Shown: positions 55,201 to 63,481 of the stretch, one piece after another
Layout: every line of letters begins with the position of its first letter
Position numbering within the stretch: position 1 is the first letter of the stretch
NCBI GenBank assembly: GCA_044371425.1
Contig: JBILTR010000003.1
Coordinates: 62,001 to 126,000 of the forward strand
DNA: 64,000 nt
Direction: 5' to 3'
From: JBEISR01 sp044371425
GTDB lineage: Bacteria; Planctomycetota; Planctomycetia; Pirellulales; Pirellulaceae
Notes under the pieces: generated by a model
Database searches by the model: none
The model's input: the letters and a program-made list of their open reading frames with translations, nothing else
Told to the model about the DNA's origin: nothing
Program-made: the position numbers and the translations under genes

Positions 55201-55615
55201 GAGCCCCTTTGAGCGGATCGAGCCTTCCGGCAAATTCGAATTCGGCCCCCTGATCGCACTCGATCAGTAACACCTCCGCGGGTTCGCCACTGCCGTCGCT
55301 TGACGACCCCCGCGGCAACACCAAGGTCAATGGGGACAACTGCAGGATATGATCCCCCACCTCCTTGCGATCCCGGAACAGCAGCACTCCCCTTTCGGTC
55401 TCCAGAACTGTCGATTCTCCCAACTGCCAAGCTCCTGGCGGGAAGTAGCGACCCCACCAGGGGGCCTGTTTTTCTCGCTGGACCACCGGATGGACCGGAT
55501 CGGACCACTCCCGATGAGGTTCCAACCATGGGACCACCAACATGCCATAAACCGCCGCGCCCACCAGCCACGGGACCAACGCGATCAGATAATTCTGGAT
55601 CCTTCGGACAAGCAC
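52283..55615 (-). CDS. Large LptC/LptA (OstA)-like protein of the KDO operon
   Basis: A 1110-residue protein with an N-terminal membrane helix (YLIALVPWLVGAAVYGMLVV, about residues 9-28) and a very long periplasmic part. Segments such as QLKQLEIWSEQLDFQN, AERIDLWISKQE, SGRSQQLDLVLGQPL, TADQLRIYSTGDL and MAQRAQYVLHQDRLRIEG have the beta-jellyroll alternation of OstA/LptA-LptC proteins. These form the bridge that carries LPS across the periplasm. It starts directly after the kdsC stop (TGA then GTG) with kdsD upstream, which supports a role in LPS export. It is five or more times the length of LptC. The C-terminal tail is Pro/Gly-rich. The assignment is by pattern and context. Confidence 0.7.
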   Translation of the reverse strand: MLVRRIQNYLIALVPWLVGAAVYGMLVVPWLEPHREWSDPVHPVVQREKQAPWWGRYFPPGAWQLGESTVLETERGVLLFRDRKEVGDHILQLSPLTLVLPRGSSSDGSGEPAEVLLIECDQGAEFEFAGRLDPLKGAPPPLVGGMLRGLIRMRSIHPSGQSLSNMLIQTRDVHIDARTLWTSQTVQIQLGESQIEGRELLIELDKELLSEPADASGASGSPFQGFKSLSLQYLDRAWIRLPNGGLLGSSPSQPTTAPRVANLPPAHLSIGCKRVFQYNFLRNVATMDGGVTIEHHVEGMRPDRFSCDQLAIHLNVTSDPVAAKDPQAAAWQVRLVEAIGKDTDDEEEDHYWVLLHAPDQQYRLQARSLRWDQTAGKIEVSNALPGNRFPASIPAYLQLKQLEIWSEQLDFQNDALDASTNRALDRLGSLNAKGPGKCIAKIDPDASWQLDWTQSLQLAPDGPADWLSIQGDAKAAHTTQGSFSAERIDLWISKQESSPGNAKPMGRLAAGFRPQRMVAERGVVLHTAKLQAQVDRLESWFDYQEAAPIAVAPAAPNPSGNGPAFPTRPIDSAANTAASSAAPTSAPLGANPATDPPLQVLGRLLRTHMVQAPGQTWVQDLELEGDVTLLRAAGVGSTAWPLRVSGDAMQMEMLDQLFYDIRISGQPATIAVGEGMLQGPQLRMNQKEQQIWMDSPGHFALPPEFLQGPDASSPGGIVWMEVPQVAWSGRMVFNGETARLEGDVQWHGKVQRPEGDTWTLSGRSQQLDLVLGQPLAWDLKTPQTATLSKMILRSDVQVYALQEDRFGHLQSTHHLALPEIQFDLIQQTFQGRGPGGIRSHAKNLAQDASTTPAVAALSSPSSDTAPLQCLHLTFAQAMQGRMLRAAGGNQIDVSFLQNVHALQGTVSHWNDALDLHQLTALSPGQSIITADQLRIYSTGDLNSNQPIGSPRLVSTPPASGFWELEANGNVTAESIPAQGRIKVMAQRAQYVLHQDRLRIEGMPQRPAVIWMTDPKLPAGAPAEFQVRFAEVNVRTLEYGAMELVSASAGTREEGAPRASAGGGPGTGTWGPPLPPGPPASANLPAGPFPGSSSGNLPNPRELFPGRPGGR

Positions 55616-56149
55616 TCAGGGAGTCCTTTCCGGCAAGTATGCCGATACCAGAGAACTCCAGCACCCCTTGGCCCGCAACAACCTCTCCACCAGCTCCCGG
55701 ATCGCCCCCTGTCCACCCTTTTGCTGGAGCACCCAGTGACAGGCCTGCCGGATCTCGATCGGAGCGTCCGCAACCGTCACAGGCAAGAAAACCTCCTGCA
55801 GCAACGGGAGGTCGGGTAGATCGTCGCCGATGTAGCAGACTTCCTGCAGGCTCACACCCCACTGATCGATCAACTGCTTGGCCACCGACAGCTTGTCGTG
55901 AACCCCTAGCCGCACTGCGTCGACTCCCAATGCCTCGGCTCGCTGCCGCACCACCAAGCCATCCCTCCCGGATATCCAGGCGGTTCGAAAGCCAGCCTGT
56001 CGCCACAGCTGAATGCCCAATCCATCGCGCACGTGGAAGCTCTTCAGCTCTTCCCCAGTTCGATCGAACAGAAGACGGCCATCGGTCATGATGCCGTCGA
56101 CGTCCGAAAGGAGGACACGGATCGACTTGGCCTTCTGGTGATCGTGCAT
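55616..56149 (-). CDS. kdsC: KDO 8-phosphate phosphatase
   Basis: The 177-residue HAD-family enzyme removes phosphate from KDO 8-phosphate. Motif I is LLSDVDGIMTDG with the nucleophile Asp and second Asp two residues later; motif II is WISGRDG; motif III/IV is CYIGDDLPDLPLL. The length and lack of a cap domain are typical of KdsC. ATG 56149 is chosen over a TTG at 56212. It lies 64 nt after kdsD and directly abuts the OstA-like gene. Confidence 0.94.
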   Translation of the reverse strand: MHDHQKAKSIRVLLSDVDGIMTDGRLLFDRTGEELKSFHVRDGLGIQLWRQAGFRTAWISGRDGLVVRQRAEALGVDAVRLGVHDKLSVAKQLIDQWGVSLQEVCYIGDDLPDLPLLQEVFLPVTVADAPIEIRQACHWVLQQKGGQGAIRELVERLLRAKGCWSSLVSAYLPERTP

Positions 56150-56213
56150 GTTCCGGGATGTTCCAGGCGGCTGACAAGGAAAGGGATGAAGATGGATGCC
56201 CCCGATTGGCAAG

Positions 56214-57314
56214 TTAGCTTTCCGGCGGGGAAAAGAGCTTCAACGATCCCATCGGACGCGCTGCCGAAGCGACCGAAGGTCCTTTTCCGAAAAAGTCATT
56301 CGTCGGGGTCCGATCCCCAAAGAGATTGAGCAGATCGGTGATGTCGAGCATCCCGAGGGCCTGATGAGCGGCGTCGACGACCGGCAGTTCGCTGTACTTG
56401 CCCTGCCGCATCCGTTCGATCGCCTCTGTCAACCGGCTTCCTGCGGCAGCCACCGCGCATTGGGCCGTCATGACCGACTCGATCGTAGCATCCAACTGCT
56501 GATCGCGATTGCGTTCCAGCAATCGCGCTAGATCGCTGTCGGTGAAGATCCCAAGTAGCTTCCCCTTGGGGTCGACCACCAGCATCGCGCCGCTCCTGCG
56601 TCCCGTCTGGGCGCTGGCGACCAGCGCGTCGCGCACAGTCGCCCTAGGGCCGGTGACGCGACACTGATCGATCGGACGCATCGCTTGCTCGACCAAACAA
56701 AGCCGCCTGCCCAAAGCGCCTGCGGGATGGTTCTTCGCGAAGTCCTCTGCGGAAAACTGCCGCATCTGCGTCAACACGATCGCCAGCGCATCCCCCAATC
56801 CCAGCATGGCTGTGGTGCTGGTGGTGGGGGCCAAGCCCAAACGGCACGCTTCCACCAATGGAGGCAACACCAAGCACAAGTCGCTTTGCCTGGCCAATCG
56901 ACTATGTCGCTGCCCCGTGACTGCCGCTCGCCAGCAGACGCGTCGATCCAGCATCGGCAGCAACTGAATCAGCTCCTGCGACTCGCCACTATGCGAGAGA
57001 AATAGGACGGCATCCTCCGGACGCACCGCTCCCAAATCGCCGTGCAGCGCTTCGGCAGGATGAAGGAAATGACTTGGGGTTCCCGTCGATGCCAGCGTGG
57101 CGGCAATCTTTCGACCGATCAGGCCAGCCTTGCCGATTCCCGACACCAGCAGACAACCCTTCAAGCGGTAGATCCGCTCGGCGAGGTTCAAAAAGGTCTG
57201 ATCGAGCGTGGAAGCGAGATCCTCCAAGGCGCGCGATTCCAGACGAAGAACCCGCTGCGCCTCCTCCAGAAGACGACTCCCCTCGGCCGACTCCATCGGC
57301 GCCGCTTGTTCCAT
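56214..57314 (-). CDS. kdsD: Arabinose-5-phosphate isomerase (SIS plus CBS domains)
   Basis: The 366-residue enzyme interconverts ribulose 5-phosphate and arabinose 5-phosphate, the first step of KDO synthesis. A SIS domain has VSGIGKAGLIGRKIAATLASTGTPSHFLHPAEALHGD, whose key segments are GIGKAG and GTPSHFLHPAEA, and SHSGESQEL. The APTTSTTAMLGLGDAL and FHPAGALG-like NHPAGALGRR motifs follow. A tandem CBS pair occupies residues about 220-345 (LLGIFTDSDLARLLER, GKYSELPVVD). ATG 57314 has GAGGTGGAAG upstream. It is the first gene of the KDO/LPS operon. Confidence 0.94.
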   Translation of the reverse strand: MEQAAPMESAEGSRLLEEAQRVLRLESRALEDLASTLDQTFLNLAERIYRLKGCLLVSGIGKAGLIGRKIAATLASTGTPSHFLHPAEALHGDLGAVRPEDAVLFLSHSGESQELIQLLPMLDRRVCWRAAVTGQRHSRLARQSDLCLVLPPLVEACRLGLAPTTSTTAMLGLGDALAIVLTQMRQFSAEDFAKNHPAGALGRRLCLVEQAMRPIDQCRVTGPRATVRDALVASAQTGRRSGAMLVVDPKGKLLGIFTDSDLARLLERNRDQQLDATIESVMTAQCAVAAAGSRLTEAIERMRQGKYSELPVVDAAHQALGMLDITDLLNLFGDRTPTNDFFGKGPSVASAARPMGSLKLFSPPES

Positions 57315-57601
57315 CTTCCACCTCGGACATCCTTGCCCGGAAAATCGCTCACGGTGCCACCCGCAATCGCTGGCGGACAGACTACCGAACCGCCTTCGAG
57401 CACCTACCCTACTCCATTTCCGGCAGCAGAACAATTCCGATCGACATGGCCGTCGACCGAGGATGGTTAGCTAGCCAAAGCAGCCCGTCGTGGGTCGGCG
57501 GTTGGATCCCGAAGGCGATGAAGCCTCTTTACGCGATCGATTGCAGGAATGCCTTTCGCTAGAGCGTAGGGCGAATGGGCTGGGCCCAGGCGAGCGGGAG
57601 A

Positions 57602-57787
57602 TCACTTGGTCTGCGCGTTGGCGATCCAATCTTCGCTTCGATCGAACCACTCATGGTCCGTCAAACGCTCGACCTCCTCGGTGGGAATATCCAGATCGTC
57701 GGCCAGTTGGCCCAATTGCTTGGGTCCACCCCGGAAAATCCGATCCCAGATCTGCTCTCGCAATTGTTCTTCTTCAGTCGATGGCAT
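57602..57787 (-). CDS. Small acidic protein of 61 residues, unknown function
   Basis: The product begins MPSTEEEQLREQIWDRIFRG and continues with PKQLGQLADDLDIPTEEVER, a helix-turn-helix-like pattern, and ends in DWIANAQTK. It is not recognised as a named family. AGGAG with 10-nt spacing lies before ATG 57787 and composition looks coding, so it is probably real. It is between the desaturase gene, 51 nt upstream on the same strand, and kdsD. Confidence 0.5.
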   Translation of the reverse strand: MPSTEEEQLREQIWDRIFRGGPKQLGQLADDLDIPTEEVERLTDHEWFDRSEDWIANAQTK

Positions 57788-57838
57788 GGCCTGTGGCTCC
57801 TGCGCGAATGAGACGGTGAATTCCGATCGACGCAAAAG

Positions 57839-58957
57839 CTACGATGGAACGACAGCTTGTTCCGAATTGTTCGATTCAACAGCACAACACGATCGATCGA
57901 TCACCACCCCAGGGGCTGATGGGGTGCCACGAAGCGAACCCTCGGAGACCCGAGTGAAAAACGCTCCCGGTGCTGCAATCCTTGCCGCCCCTTCGCGGTA
58001 GGTAACGAAGCGATCTTCCGCTTCGTCCCACAGATTCATCTGAAAGCAGGCCCAAACGTCACGCAAGGAAAAACTCGTCTCCAGCGGCCGCTGTAGTTCG
58101 GCGATCGAACCCATCGCTTCGGGCAGTCGGTAGAAAGGGATCTTCGAATTGAGATGATGCACATGATGGTAGCCGATGTTTCCGGTAAACCAGTGCATCC
58201 AGGACGACATCCGAAAGAAACTGGAAGACTGAAGGGCGGCATCGACGTAATCCCAGTTGTCGGCTTCACGCAGCTTGCAACCAGGGAAATTGTGCTGAGC
58301 GTAAAACAGATAGGACCCCAGCCCGCAGGCTATGGTCAGCGGAACCAACAGTCCCAGCAGCAGTGTCGGCCAACCCATCGAAATCGCAGCCGCGATCAGG
58401 AGTCCATGGAGCAGCAGTGCGGCCCCTGCATCCCAGTGCTGGCGAGGCCGAAGCAAGAAGGGAATCAACGTCATGTTGATCAGGAAAATCGAGATGTAGC
58501 CACCGGCGATGATCAGCGGGTTCCTAGAGACGCGGTACATCAGTCGTTCTCGCCAACCTGCGTCGTGATACTGCTGGCAGGTGTACACCGGGAATGACCC
58601 TGGATGCTCGCCGAAATCCTTGCAGTTGGTTTTGTGATGCGTATTGTGCGACTCGGCCCAGACCGAGGAGGGGCTAAGCACCACCCAACCAAAAAGATTC
58701 AAAATGGCATTGGCCCACTTCGATCGTTTGAAAATCGCGCCGTGCTGCTGATCGTGGTAGATGATGAAAACGCGAACGATCAGAAGTCCAGTCAGCAGGC
58801 TAGCTGGCACGCGTAGCCAAAGCGGTGAGGGCAACCAAGCCACGGCCCAAGCCACCAGCATCAGCGTCAGAGCAACTGCCAACAACTGCCAGCTGCGCGA
58901 GATATCTTCTTTAGCAAACGGGCGGGTTGCGATCAGCAGTTCTTTGTGGGTTCGCAT
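57839..58957 (-). CDS. Membrane fatty acid desaturase
   Basis: The 372-residue integral membrane enzyme introduces a double bond into an acyl chain using a di-iron site. The three histidine boxes are HDQQHG, HNTHH and HHVHH, in the order expected for acyl-lipid or acyl-CoA desaturases. Four or more hydrophobic segments are present, with two near residues 23-65 and others at about 165-215. The product position, chain specificity and electron donor cannot be read from sequence. The C-terminal tail after residue 320 is variable. Confidence 0.9.
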   Translation of the reverse strand: MRTHKELLIATRPFAKEDISRSWQLLAVALTLMLVAWAVAWLPSPLWLRVPASLLTGLLIVRVFIIYHDQQHGAIFKRSKWANAILNLFGWVVLSPSSVWAESHNTHHKTNCKDFGEHPGSFPVYTCQQYHDAGWRERLMYRVSRNPLIIAGGYISIFLINMTLIPFLLRPRQHWDAGAALLLHGLLIAAAISMGWPTLLLGLLVPLTIACGLGSYLFYAQHNFPGCKLREADNWDYVDAALQSSSFFRMSSWMHWFTGNIGYHHVHHLNSKIPFYRLPEAMGSIAELQRPLETSFSLRDVWACFQMNLWDEAEDRFVTYREGAARIAAPGAFFTRVSEGSLRGTPSAPGVVIDRSCCAVESNNSEQAVVPS

Positions 58958-59303
58958 GCAGAAGGCTTTCGAGAGGGGGGATCGTCATGCCACTAAGTGA
59001 AGGGGAAGACTGCCACCCGCCCACCCGAATCAATCCTCATGGCCACCACACCAAAACGGCACAGGCCCGATTCCGTAACTGACTGGTTTCTCAAGATAGA
59101 GCAAGCCACCAAGGGGACCAACACCGAATGCCATCAGGCGGTTCGAAAAAGGGGAAAAACGGTTGAAATTTCTTTTTCGCATCCACTTGCCGTCGGCAAG
59201 TTCAAAACCCCTCGGTCGGTCCACAGAAGGCAGCCGGGTCGCTGATGGCGACTTGGTCTATCCCACCACGCCAAACCGAATTCCGGGGATGCTACACAAC
59301 CAG
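58958..59303. other. Gap of about 345 bp with no confident gene
   Basis: The region lies between the desaturase and the rpsT terminator and would include the desaturase promoter. Small ORFs of 64-107 codons on both strands lack recognisable features. A GGTTCGAA sequence at about 59141 recalls a tRNA T-loop, but no cloverleaf surrounds it. Confidence 0.55.
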
Positions 59304-59333
59304 AAAAAAAGCCGCCTCAGCAAGAGACGGCTT
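59304..59333 (-). terminator. Rho-independent terminator of rpsT
   Basis: On the minus strand a 10-bp stem, AAGCCGTCTC with GAGGCGGCTT (one G-T pair), encloses a TTGCT loop and is followed by a T tract. It lies about 40 nt after the rpsT stop codon. Confidence 0.92.
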
Positions 59334-59371
59334 GGATGCGATTGCTCGATCACTCCACCTGACGGGGCCGA

Positions 59372-59647
59372 TCAGGACGCTTGGCCCTTGGCGGAAACCA
59401 CCAAATGGCTCAGCCGACTCTTCAGTCGCGACGCCTTATTGGTGTGGATCATCTTCTTGGCTGCGGCTTGGTCGAGCTTCTTGTAGACCGCAGGAATCAG
59501 CTTCTGAGCTTCCTCGATCTTGCCACCCTTGACCGCTTCACGAACGTTCCTCAGCATGCCACGCAGCACCGACTTGCAGGCGCGATTGCGTGCCCGATCT
59601 TCCAAACTCTGACGCAGACGCTTCTTGGCACTTTGGGAATTCGGCAT
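59372..59647 (-). CDS. rpsT: 30S ribosomal protein S20
   Basis: The 91-residue basic protein has the S20 pattern of three long helices: PNSQSAKKRLRQSLEDRARN at the N-terminus, then SVLRGMLRNVREAV and a C-terminal AAAKKMIHTNKASRLKSRL. It binds 16S rRNA early in small-subunit assembly. Length is normal (86-92 residues). It is a single-gene unit with its own terminator, and its promoter lies in the 263-bp gap before the divergent cobA-hemD gene. Confidence 0.97.
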   Translation of the reverse strand: MPNSQSAKKRLRQSLEDRARNRACKSVLRGMLRNVREAVKGGKIEEAQKLIPAVYKKLDQAAAKKMIHTNKASRLKSRLSHLVVSAKGQAS

Positions 59648-59910
59648 CGAATCAACCTAAACCGTGTTAAAAGGATTCCAATCCAGGCAGGCCAACCAAC
59701 ACACCCGCCACTCGCTGAGGACAACTACCCCACCTTCCCGAAATGCCTCCGGGATCTCGTATCATGGAGGATTTTTCGGAGATTGTCCAGGACAGCTTTG
59801 GCAAAACTCTTTTTTTCCCGGCGACTCCACCCCACAATCAAGGCCAACTGGATCAGGACACTCTATGAACCCCCTCACGGACCGCTCCTTCGGGGGGCAA
59901 GGCAGGGAAC

Positions 59911-61473
59911 GTGGCAGGTGAAGTTTATTTTGTCGGTGCCGGCCCTGGCGAACCTTCCTTGATGACCCTGCGAGCCGCGGAGGTCCTTTCGCTGGCCGAA
60001 GTGGTGCTTTACGACCGGTTGGTGCACCCCGATATTCTCGATCGCTGGGTGCCAGCATCGGCGCTGCGGATCGATGTCGGCAAAGAGGTGGGGGACAACC
60101 CATGGCCGCAGCAGATGATTTGCGACGAACTGCGCCGATGGGTGGAAACAGGCAAACGTGTGGTGCGTCTGAAAGGTGGCGACTCGGTGCTCTTCGGCCG
60201 ATTGACCGAGGAGCTAGAGGCGGTGCGGACCCTAGGCTGTTGGGTGGAGGTGGTTCCTGGAATCACGGCGGCTCAGGCTGCGGCGGCCGATGCCCGGATC
60301 TCGTTAACCGACCGCGACTGGGCCAGTGCGGTCACTCTGGTGACCGGGCACAGTCAGCGTTTGGAAGATGGGTCGTGGGAGGCGGAGGAACTGGGAGACC
60401 GGATGGCCGAATGGCGGCAAGTGGCAACCGCTTCAGGAACGCTGGCGATCTACATGGGACGACGATTGGCTCAGCGGTGGAGCCATGATTTAATCGATGG
60501 GGGCCTATCACCCGCGACGCCCGTACTGGTGGTGCACCGCGCCGGTTGTCACGACCGCCAGATGGATCGCGGCAGACTAGCGCAATTGGCTGAGGGGAGT
60601 TGGGAACCGCAGCTACCTCCAGGCCCCGTGGTGTATCTGATAGGTCAGATAGCAGCCCAGGCTTCCTTCTCCCATTCGCTCAGCCAGACCTTTCCGCTGC
60701 AGGGTTGCCATCTGCTTTGGCCCCGTCCCTTCCGCGAAGAAGATCCCCTGCACGATCGCTTGGTGCGATCCGGTGCGATTCTTTGGCGTGATCCCGCGAT
60801 TGAAATCGTTCCTGTCGATCTGGATCAGGCTGGCGGTGGATTGCTCGATGGCATCGATCGATACGATTGGATTTTTTTCACCAGCGTGCCAGGGGTCGAG
60901 CTGTTTTGGGAGCGATGGATGGATCGGGGGTGGGATGCGAGGAAACTTCATGGCGTCCGCCTGGGTGTGGTCGGTCCGTCGACCGCCAAGGCGCTCCGCG
61001 ATCGCGGGCTGCTGCCCGATGCGATGCCGACCGACGATGCCAGTGCAGAGGCACTCCTCAAGTCCGTGCGTCCCCAAATCGCAGGCCAAAGCGTGCTCTG
61101 GGTGCGTGGCGACAAGGGGGCGGAACATTTTGCTGCAGGGCTGGCGGAGATTGCTAGTCGCGTCGATTCTCTCTGCCTCTATCGCAACAGGCCGAAGGAA
61201 CAGCCAGACCCATCGATCGTAAGCAGGCTTCGATCGGGTGCGATCGACGGCGTGGCAGTGACCAGCCGATCGATCGCTGAAAGTTTGGTTCACCGTTATG
61301 GAGAGGATCTCAAGCGAACGACGCTGCTGGCTTTCTCTCCGTTGATCGCTCAACGACTGACGGAACTGGGATGCGATGCAGCAGTGGTCTGCCCGCAATC
61401 GACCCCCGATGCATTTTGCGAGTGGGTGGCAAGTTGGTATCAAAAGGAGAGCATCACCAAACGGAGTCCTTAG
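59911..61473 (+). CDS. cobA-hemD: Fused uroporphyrinogen-III methyltransferase/synthase (CobA-HemD)
   Basis: A 520-residue bifunctional enzyme. Residues about 1-245 form a SUMT/CobA domain that adds two methyl groups to uroporphyrinogen III. Motifs are VYFVGAGPGEPSLMTLRAAE, LYDRLVHPDIL, VRLKGGDSVLFGRLTEE and VVPGITAAQAAAADA. Residues about 260-515 form a HemD domain that makes uroporphyrinogen III from hydroxymethylbilane (DWIFFTSVPGVELFWERW, RLGVVGPSTAKALRDRGL). In place of the usual FGRGGEE the CobA loop reads FGRLTEE. GTG 59911 has AGGCAGGG upstream. The product feeds sirohaem, cobalamin and haem synthesis. Confidence 0.93.
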   Translation: MAGEVYFVGAGPGEPSLMTLRAAEVLSLAEVVLYDRLVHPDILDRWVPASALRIDVGKEVGDNPWPQQMICDELRRWVETGKRVVRLKGGDSVLFGRLTEELEAVRTLGCWVEVVPGITAAQAAAADARISLTDRDWASAVTLVTGHSQRLEDGSWEAEELGDRMAEWRQVATASGTLAIYMGRRLAQRWSHDLIDGGLSPATPVLVVHRAGCHDRQMDRGRLAQLAEGSWEPQLPPGPVVYLIGQIAAQASFSHSLSQTFPLQGCHLLWPRPFREEDPLHDRLVRSGAILWRDPAIEIVPVDLDQAGGGLLDGIDRYDWIFFTSVPGVELFWERWMDRGWDARKLHGVRLGVVGPSTAKALRDRGLLPDAMPTDDASAEALLKSVRPQIAGQSVLWVRGDKGAEHFAAGLAEIASRVDSLCLYRNRPKEQPDPSIVSRLRSGAIDGVAVTSRSIAESLVHRYGEDLKRTTLLAFSPLIAQRLTELGCDAAVVCPQSTPDAFCEWVASWYQKESITKRSP

Positions 61474-61789
61474 AGCCGTAGCGGATCGAGGGAGAGCAAT
61501 CGGGACATGGTGCTGCCATCGATCGAGTTTTTCGGGACGAATGCTATTGCCGCCACGGCGGCTAACCCTATGATGCATTTGGCGGCGTGAATCGTCGCCA
61601 AAGTTCTTTTGGCCGCTATTCCGGCAGAGGGACCAAAAGTTTGCGTTGGCCAGGATCGCTCAAGGCGAGTGCAGATGCACGCTGGATCCTCGCCAGTCTC
61701 GCAGCGGCTCCGCATTTTGCCGCAACGGTCGAAGGAACGAAGAAGACCCGTCGGTGGCTTGTCCACCGACGGGTTTTTTTGTCTGCAGC
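61474..61789. other. Gap of about 315 bp with a terminator and no confident gene
   Basis: After cobA-hemD the only clear feature is the terminator at 61746-61780. A 27-codon ORF at 61507-61590 has a poor ribosome binding site at GGAG and unknown relevance. No tRNA-like fold was seen. Confidence 0.5.
61746..61780 (+). terminator. Rho-independent terminator 273 nt after cobA-hemD
   Basis: A 12-bp perfect stem, ACCCGTCGGTGG with CCACCGACGGGT, encloses CTTGT and is followed by a run of T residues. It points rightward, so it serves the cobA-hemD transcript or a short RNA starting in the gap. Confidence 0.93.
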
Positions 61790-63481
61790 TCAACCTGCCG
61801 GTGTCGTTTTCCCTATCACTCGACTGCGCAGACTCATCCCGCCGTTGAGGTTGCAGACATCGGAGAATCCGACACCTTGAAGCAAGCAAGCGCCGACGTG
61901 AGCGCGCTTGCCGGAGTGGCAGACGACGACCGTAGGTCGATCTGGGTTCAGCTCCCTCCATCGGTCGTGAAGGGTGTCTATAGGAATCCCGATGGCTCCT
62001 TCCAGCGGCAAAGCAGCTCGCTCTTGATCCGTGCGCACATCCACCACCTGCAGATCGACGGAAAGATCGATATCAGGTGGTACCAAGTGGGGCGCACCAG
62101 CCAGATCATTGCAGGCGGCAAAAGCGGCCATGTGGATCGGATCTTTGGCGCTGCCGAAGGGAGGAGCGTAGGCGAGGTCCAGTTGTGCCAGATCGTAGAC
62201 CGTGCCACCAAAATGCAGGGTGGTGGCGGCGATGTCGATCCGTTTGTCGACCCCCTGCTCCCCGAGAGCCTGGGCCCCCAGCAGCTTTCCCGACTGTGGC
62301 TCGTACAGCAGTTCCACTTCCAGCGGCTTGGCACCAGGGTAGTAACTGGCGTGATGCGCTGCCTGGATGAGAACGCTGCGAAATGGAATTCCCTCGGCCT
62401 TCAACTGCCGCTGATTCATGCCGGTGCAGCCCACCGTCAGTTCGAAGACTCGAACGATCGCCGTTCCGGCAACCTCTCCCTGCTGCGTGGCAACGCCGGT
62501 GGCCGCGTGCTGGCCCGCAATCCTTCCGGCTCGGTTGGCTGGCCCCGCCAAACCGGCTCGCACAGGCCGACCGGTGACCGCGTGGAGCGATTCGGCCATA
62601 TCTCCAACGGCATAGATCAGTGGATCACTGGTCTGCCCAAATCGATTGACTGCAACGCCACCTGAGGGACCAAGCGTCAGTCCGGCCTGAGTGGCCAATT
62701 CGATTCTCGGCTGCACCCCAGCTCCCACGAGGACCAAGTCGGCTTCGATCTCCTTGCCTTCCTGCAACACCACGCGTTCGATCGGGCCCGTTGCGGGCAC
62801 CAGCGACTGAACCGCCGATCCCAAGTGAACGCCGACCTGGTGATCGATCAAATGCGATTCGATCGCTTTGGCAAAACAGGGATCGATCGGTGCAAGCACC
62901 TGAGGGGCGGTTTCGATCAGGTCGACCTGAATACCCAATCTTGCAAGCTGTTCCACCACTTCCAACCCAACGAACCCGGCCCCCACGACGGCGACTCGCT
63001 TGACGCTGCGCGCGTGAATCCAAGCGAGGATGCGATCGAGATCCTCCAGCGTCCAGAGATGAAACAGGTTGGGTGCGTCACGCCAAAAGGCAGGACGTCT
63101 TGGCTGAGCCCCGGTGGCCAGCACCAAGCGATCGTAGGGGATCGATGGAAGCGGCTCCCCCGTCGCCGACCGCAATTCGACCACCTTTTTCTGACGATCG
63201 ATCCGAATCGCTTCCGTTCCCGTTCGCACATCGATGCGGAAGCGATTCCAGAACAGCTCTCTAGTGGCTACCAACAACTTCGATCGCGGCTGGATCTCTC
63301 CCCCAAGATGGTACGGCAAGCCGCAGTTGGCAAAGGAGATATCGGGGCCTTTCTCCAGAATCGTGATGCGCGCCGTGGCGTTGCATCGGCGGGCGCGAGC
63401 GGCTGCCGACGCGCCGCCAGCAACACCGCCGACGATCACGATGTTCAGCCCCTCCTGGTCCCCTAGGTCGATGGAATTCAT
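61790..63481 (-). CDS. CoA-disulfide reductase-like FAD enzyme fused to rhodanese
   Basis: The 563-residue protein is a class of pyridine nucleotide-disulfide oxidoreductase with a single active-site cysteine, Cys53 in SFANCGLPYH, as in CoA-disulfide reductase. The FAD site is IVGGVAGGASAAARARR, the NAD(P)H site is VAVVGAGFVGLEVVEQL, and IYAVGDMAE is the second FAD motif. The last 100 residues form a rhodanese domain with the catalytic Cys in VVVCHSGKRAH. CoADR-rhodanese fusions reduce CoA disulfides or persulfides in sulfur metabolism. ATG 63481 overlaps the sulfatase stop by 4 nt and is chosen over ATG 63505. Confidence 0.92.
   Translation of the reverse strand: MNSIDLGDQEGLNIVIVGGVAGGASAAARARRCNATARITILEKGPDISFANCGLPYHLGGEIQPRSKLLVATRELFWNRFRIDVRTGTEAIRIDRQKKVVELRSATGEPLPSIPYDRLVLATGAQPRRPAFWRDAPNLFHLWTLEDLDRILAWIHARSVKRVAVVGAGFVGLEVVEQLARLGIQVDLIETAPQVLAPIDPCFAKAIESHLIDHQVGVHLGSAVQSLVPATGPIERVVLQEGKEIEADLVLVGAGVQPRIELATQAGLTLGPSGGVAVNRFGQTSDPLIYAVGDMAESLHAVTGRPVRAGLAGPANRAGRIAGQHAATGVATQQGEVAGTAIVRVFELTVGCTGMNQRQLKAEGIPFRSVLIQAAHHASYYPGAKPLEVELLYEPQSGKLLGAQALGEQGVDKRIDIAATTLHFGGTVYDLAQLDLAYAPPFGSAKDPIHMAAFAACNDLAGAPHLVPPDIDLSVDLQVVDVRTDQERAALPLEGAIGIPIDTLHDRWRELNPDRPTVVVCHSGKRAHVGACLLQGVGFSDVCNLNGGMSLRSRVIGKTTPAG

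Noticed and set aside
59130..59160. GGTTCGAA sequence suggesting a tRNA T-loop
   Set aside because: No acceptor or anticodon stem can be drawn around it.
61507..61590. 27-codon ORF before the isolated terminator
   Set aside because: Too short and poorly placed relative to a ribosome binding site to be called a gene from sequence alone.
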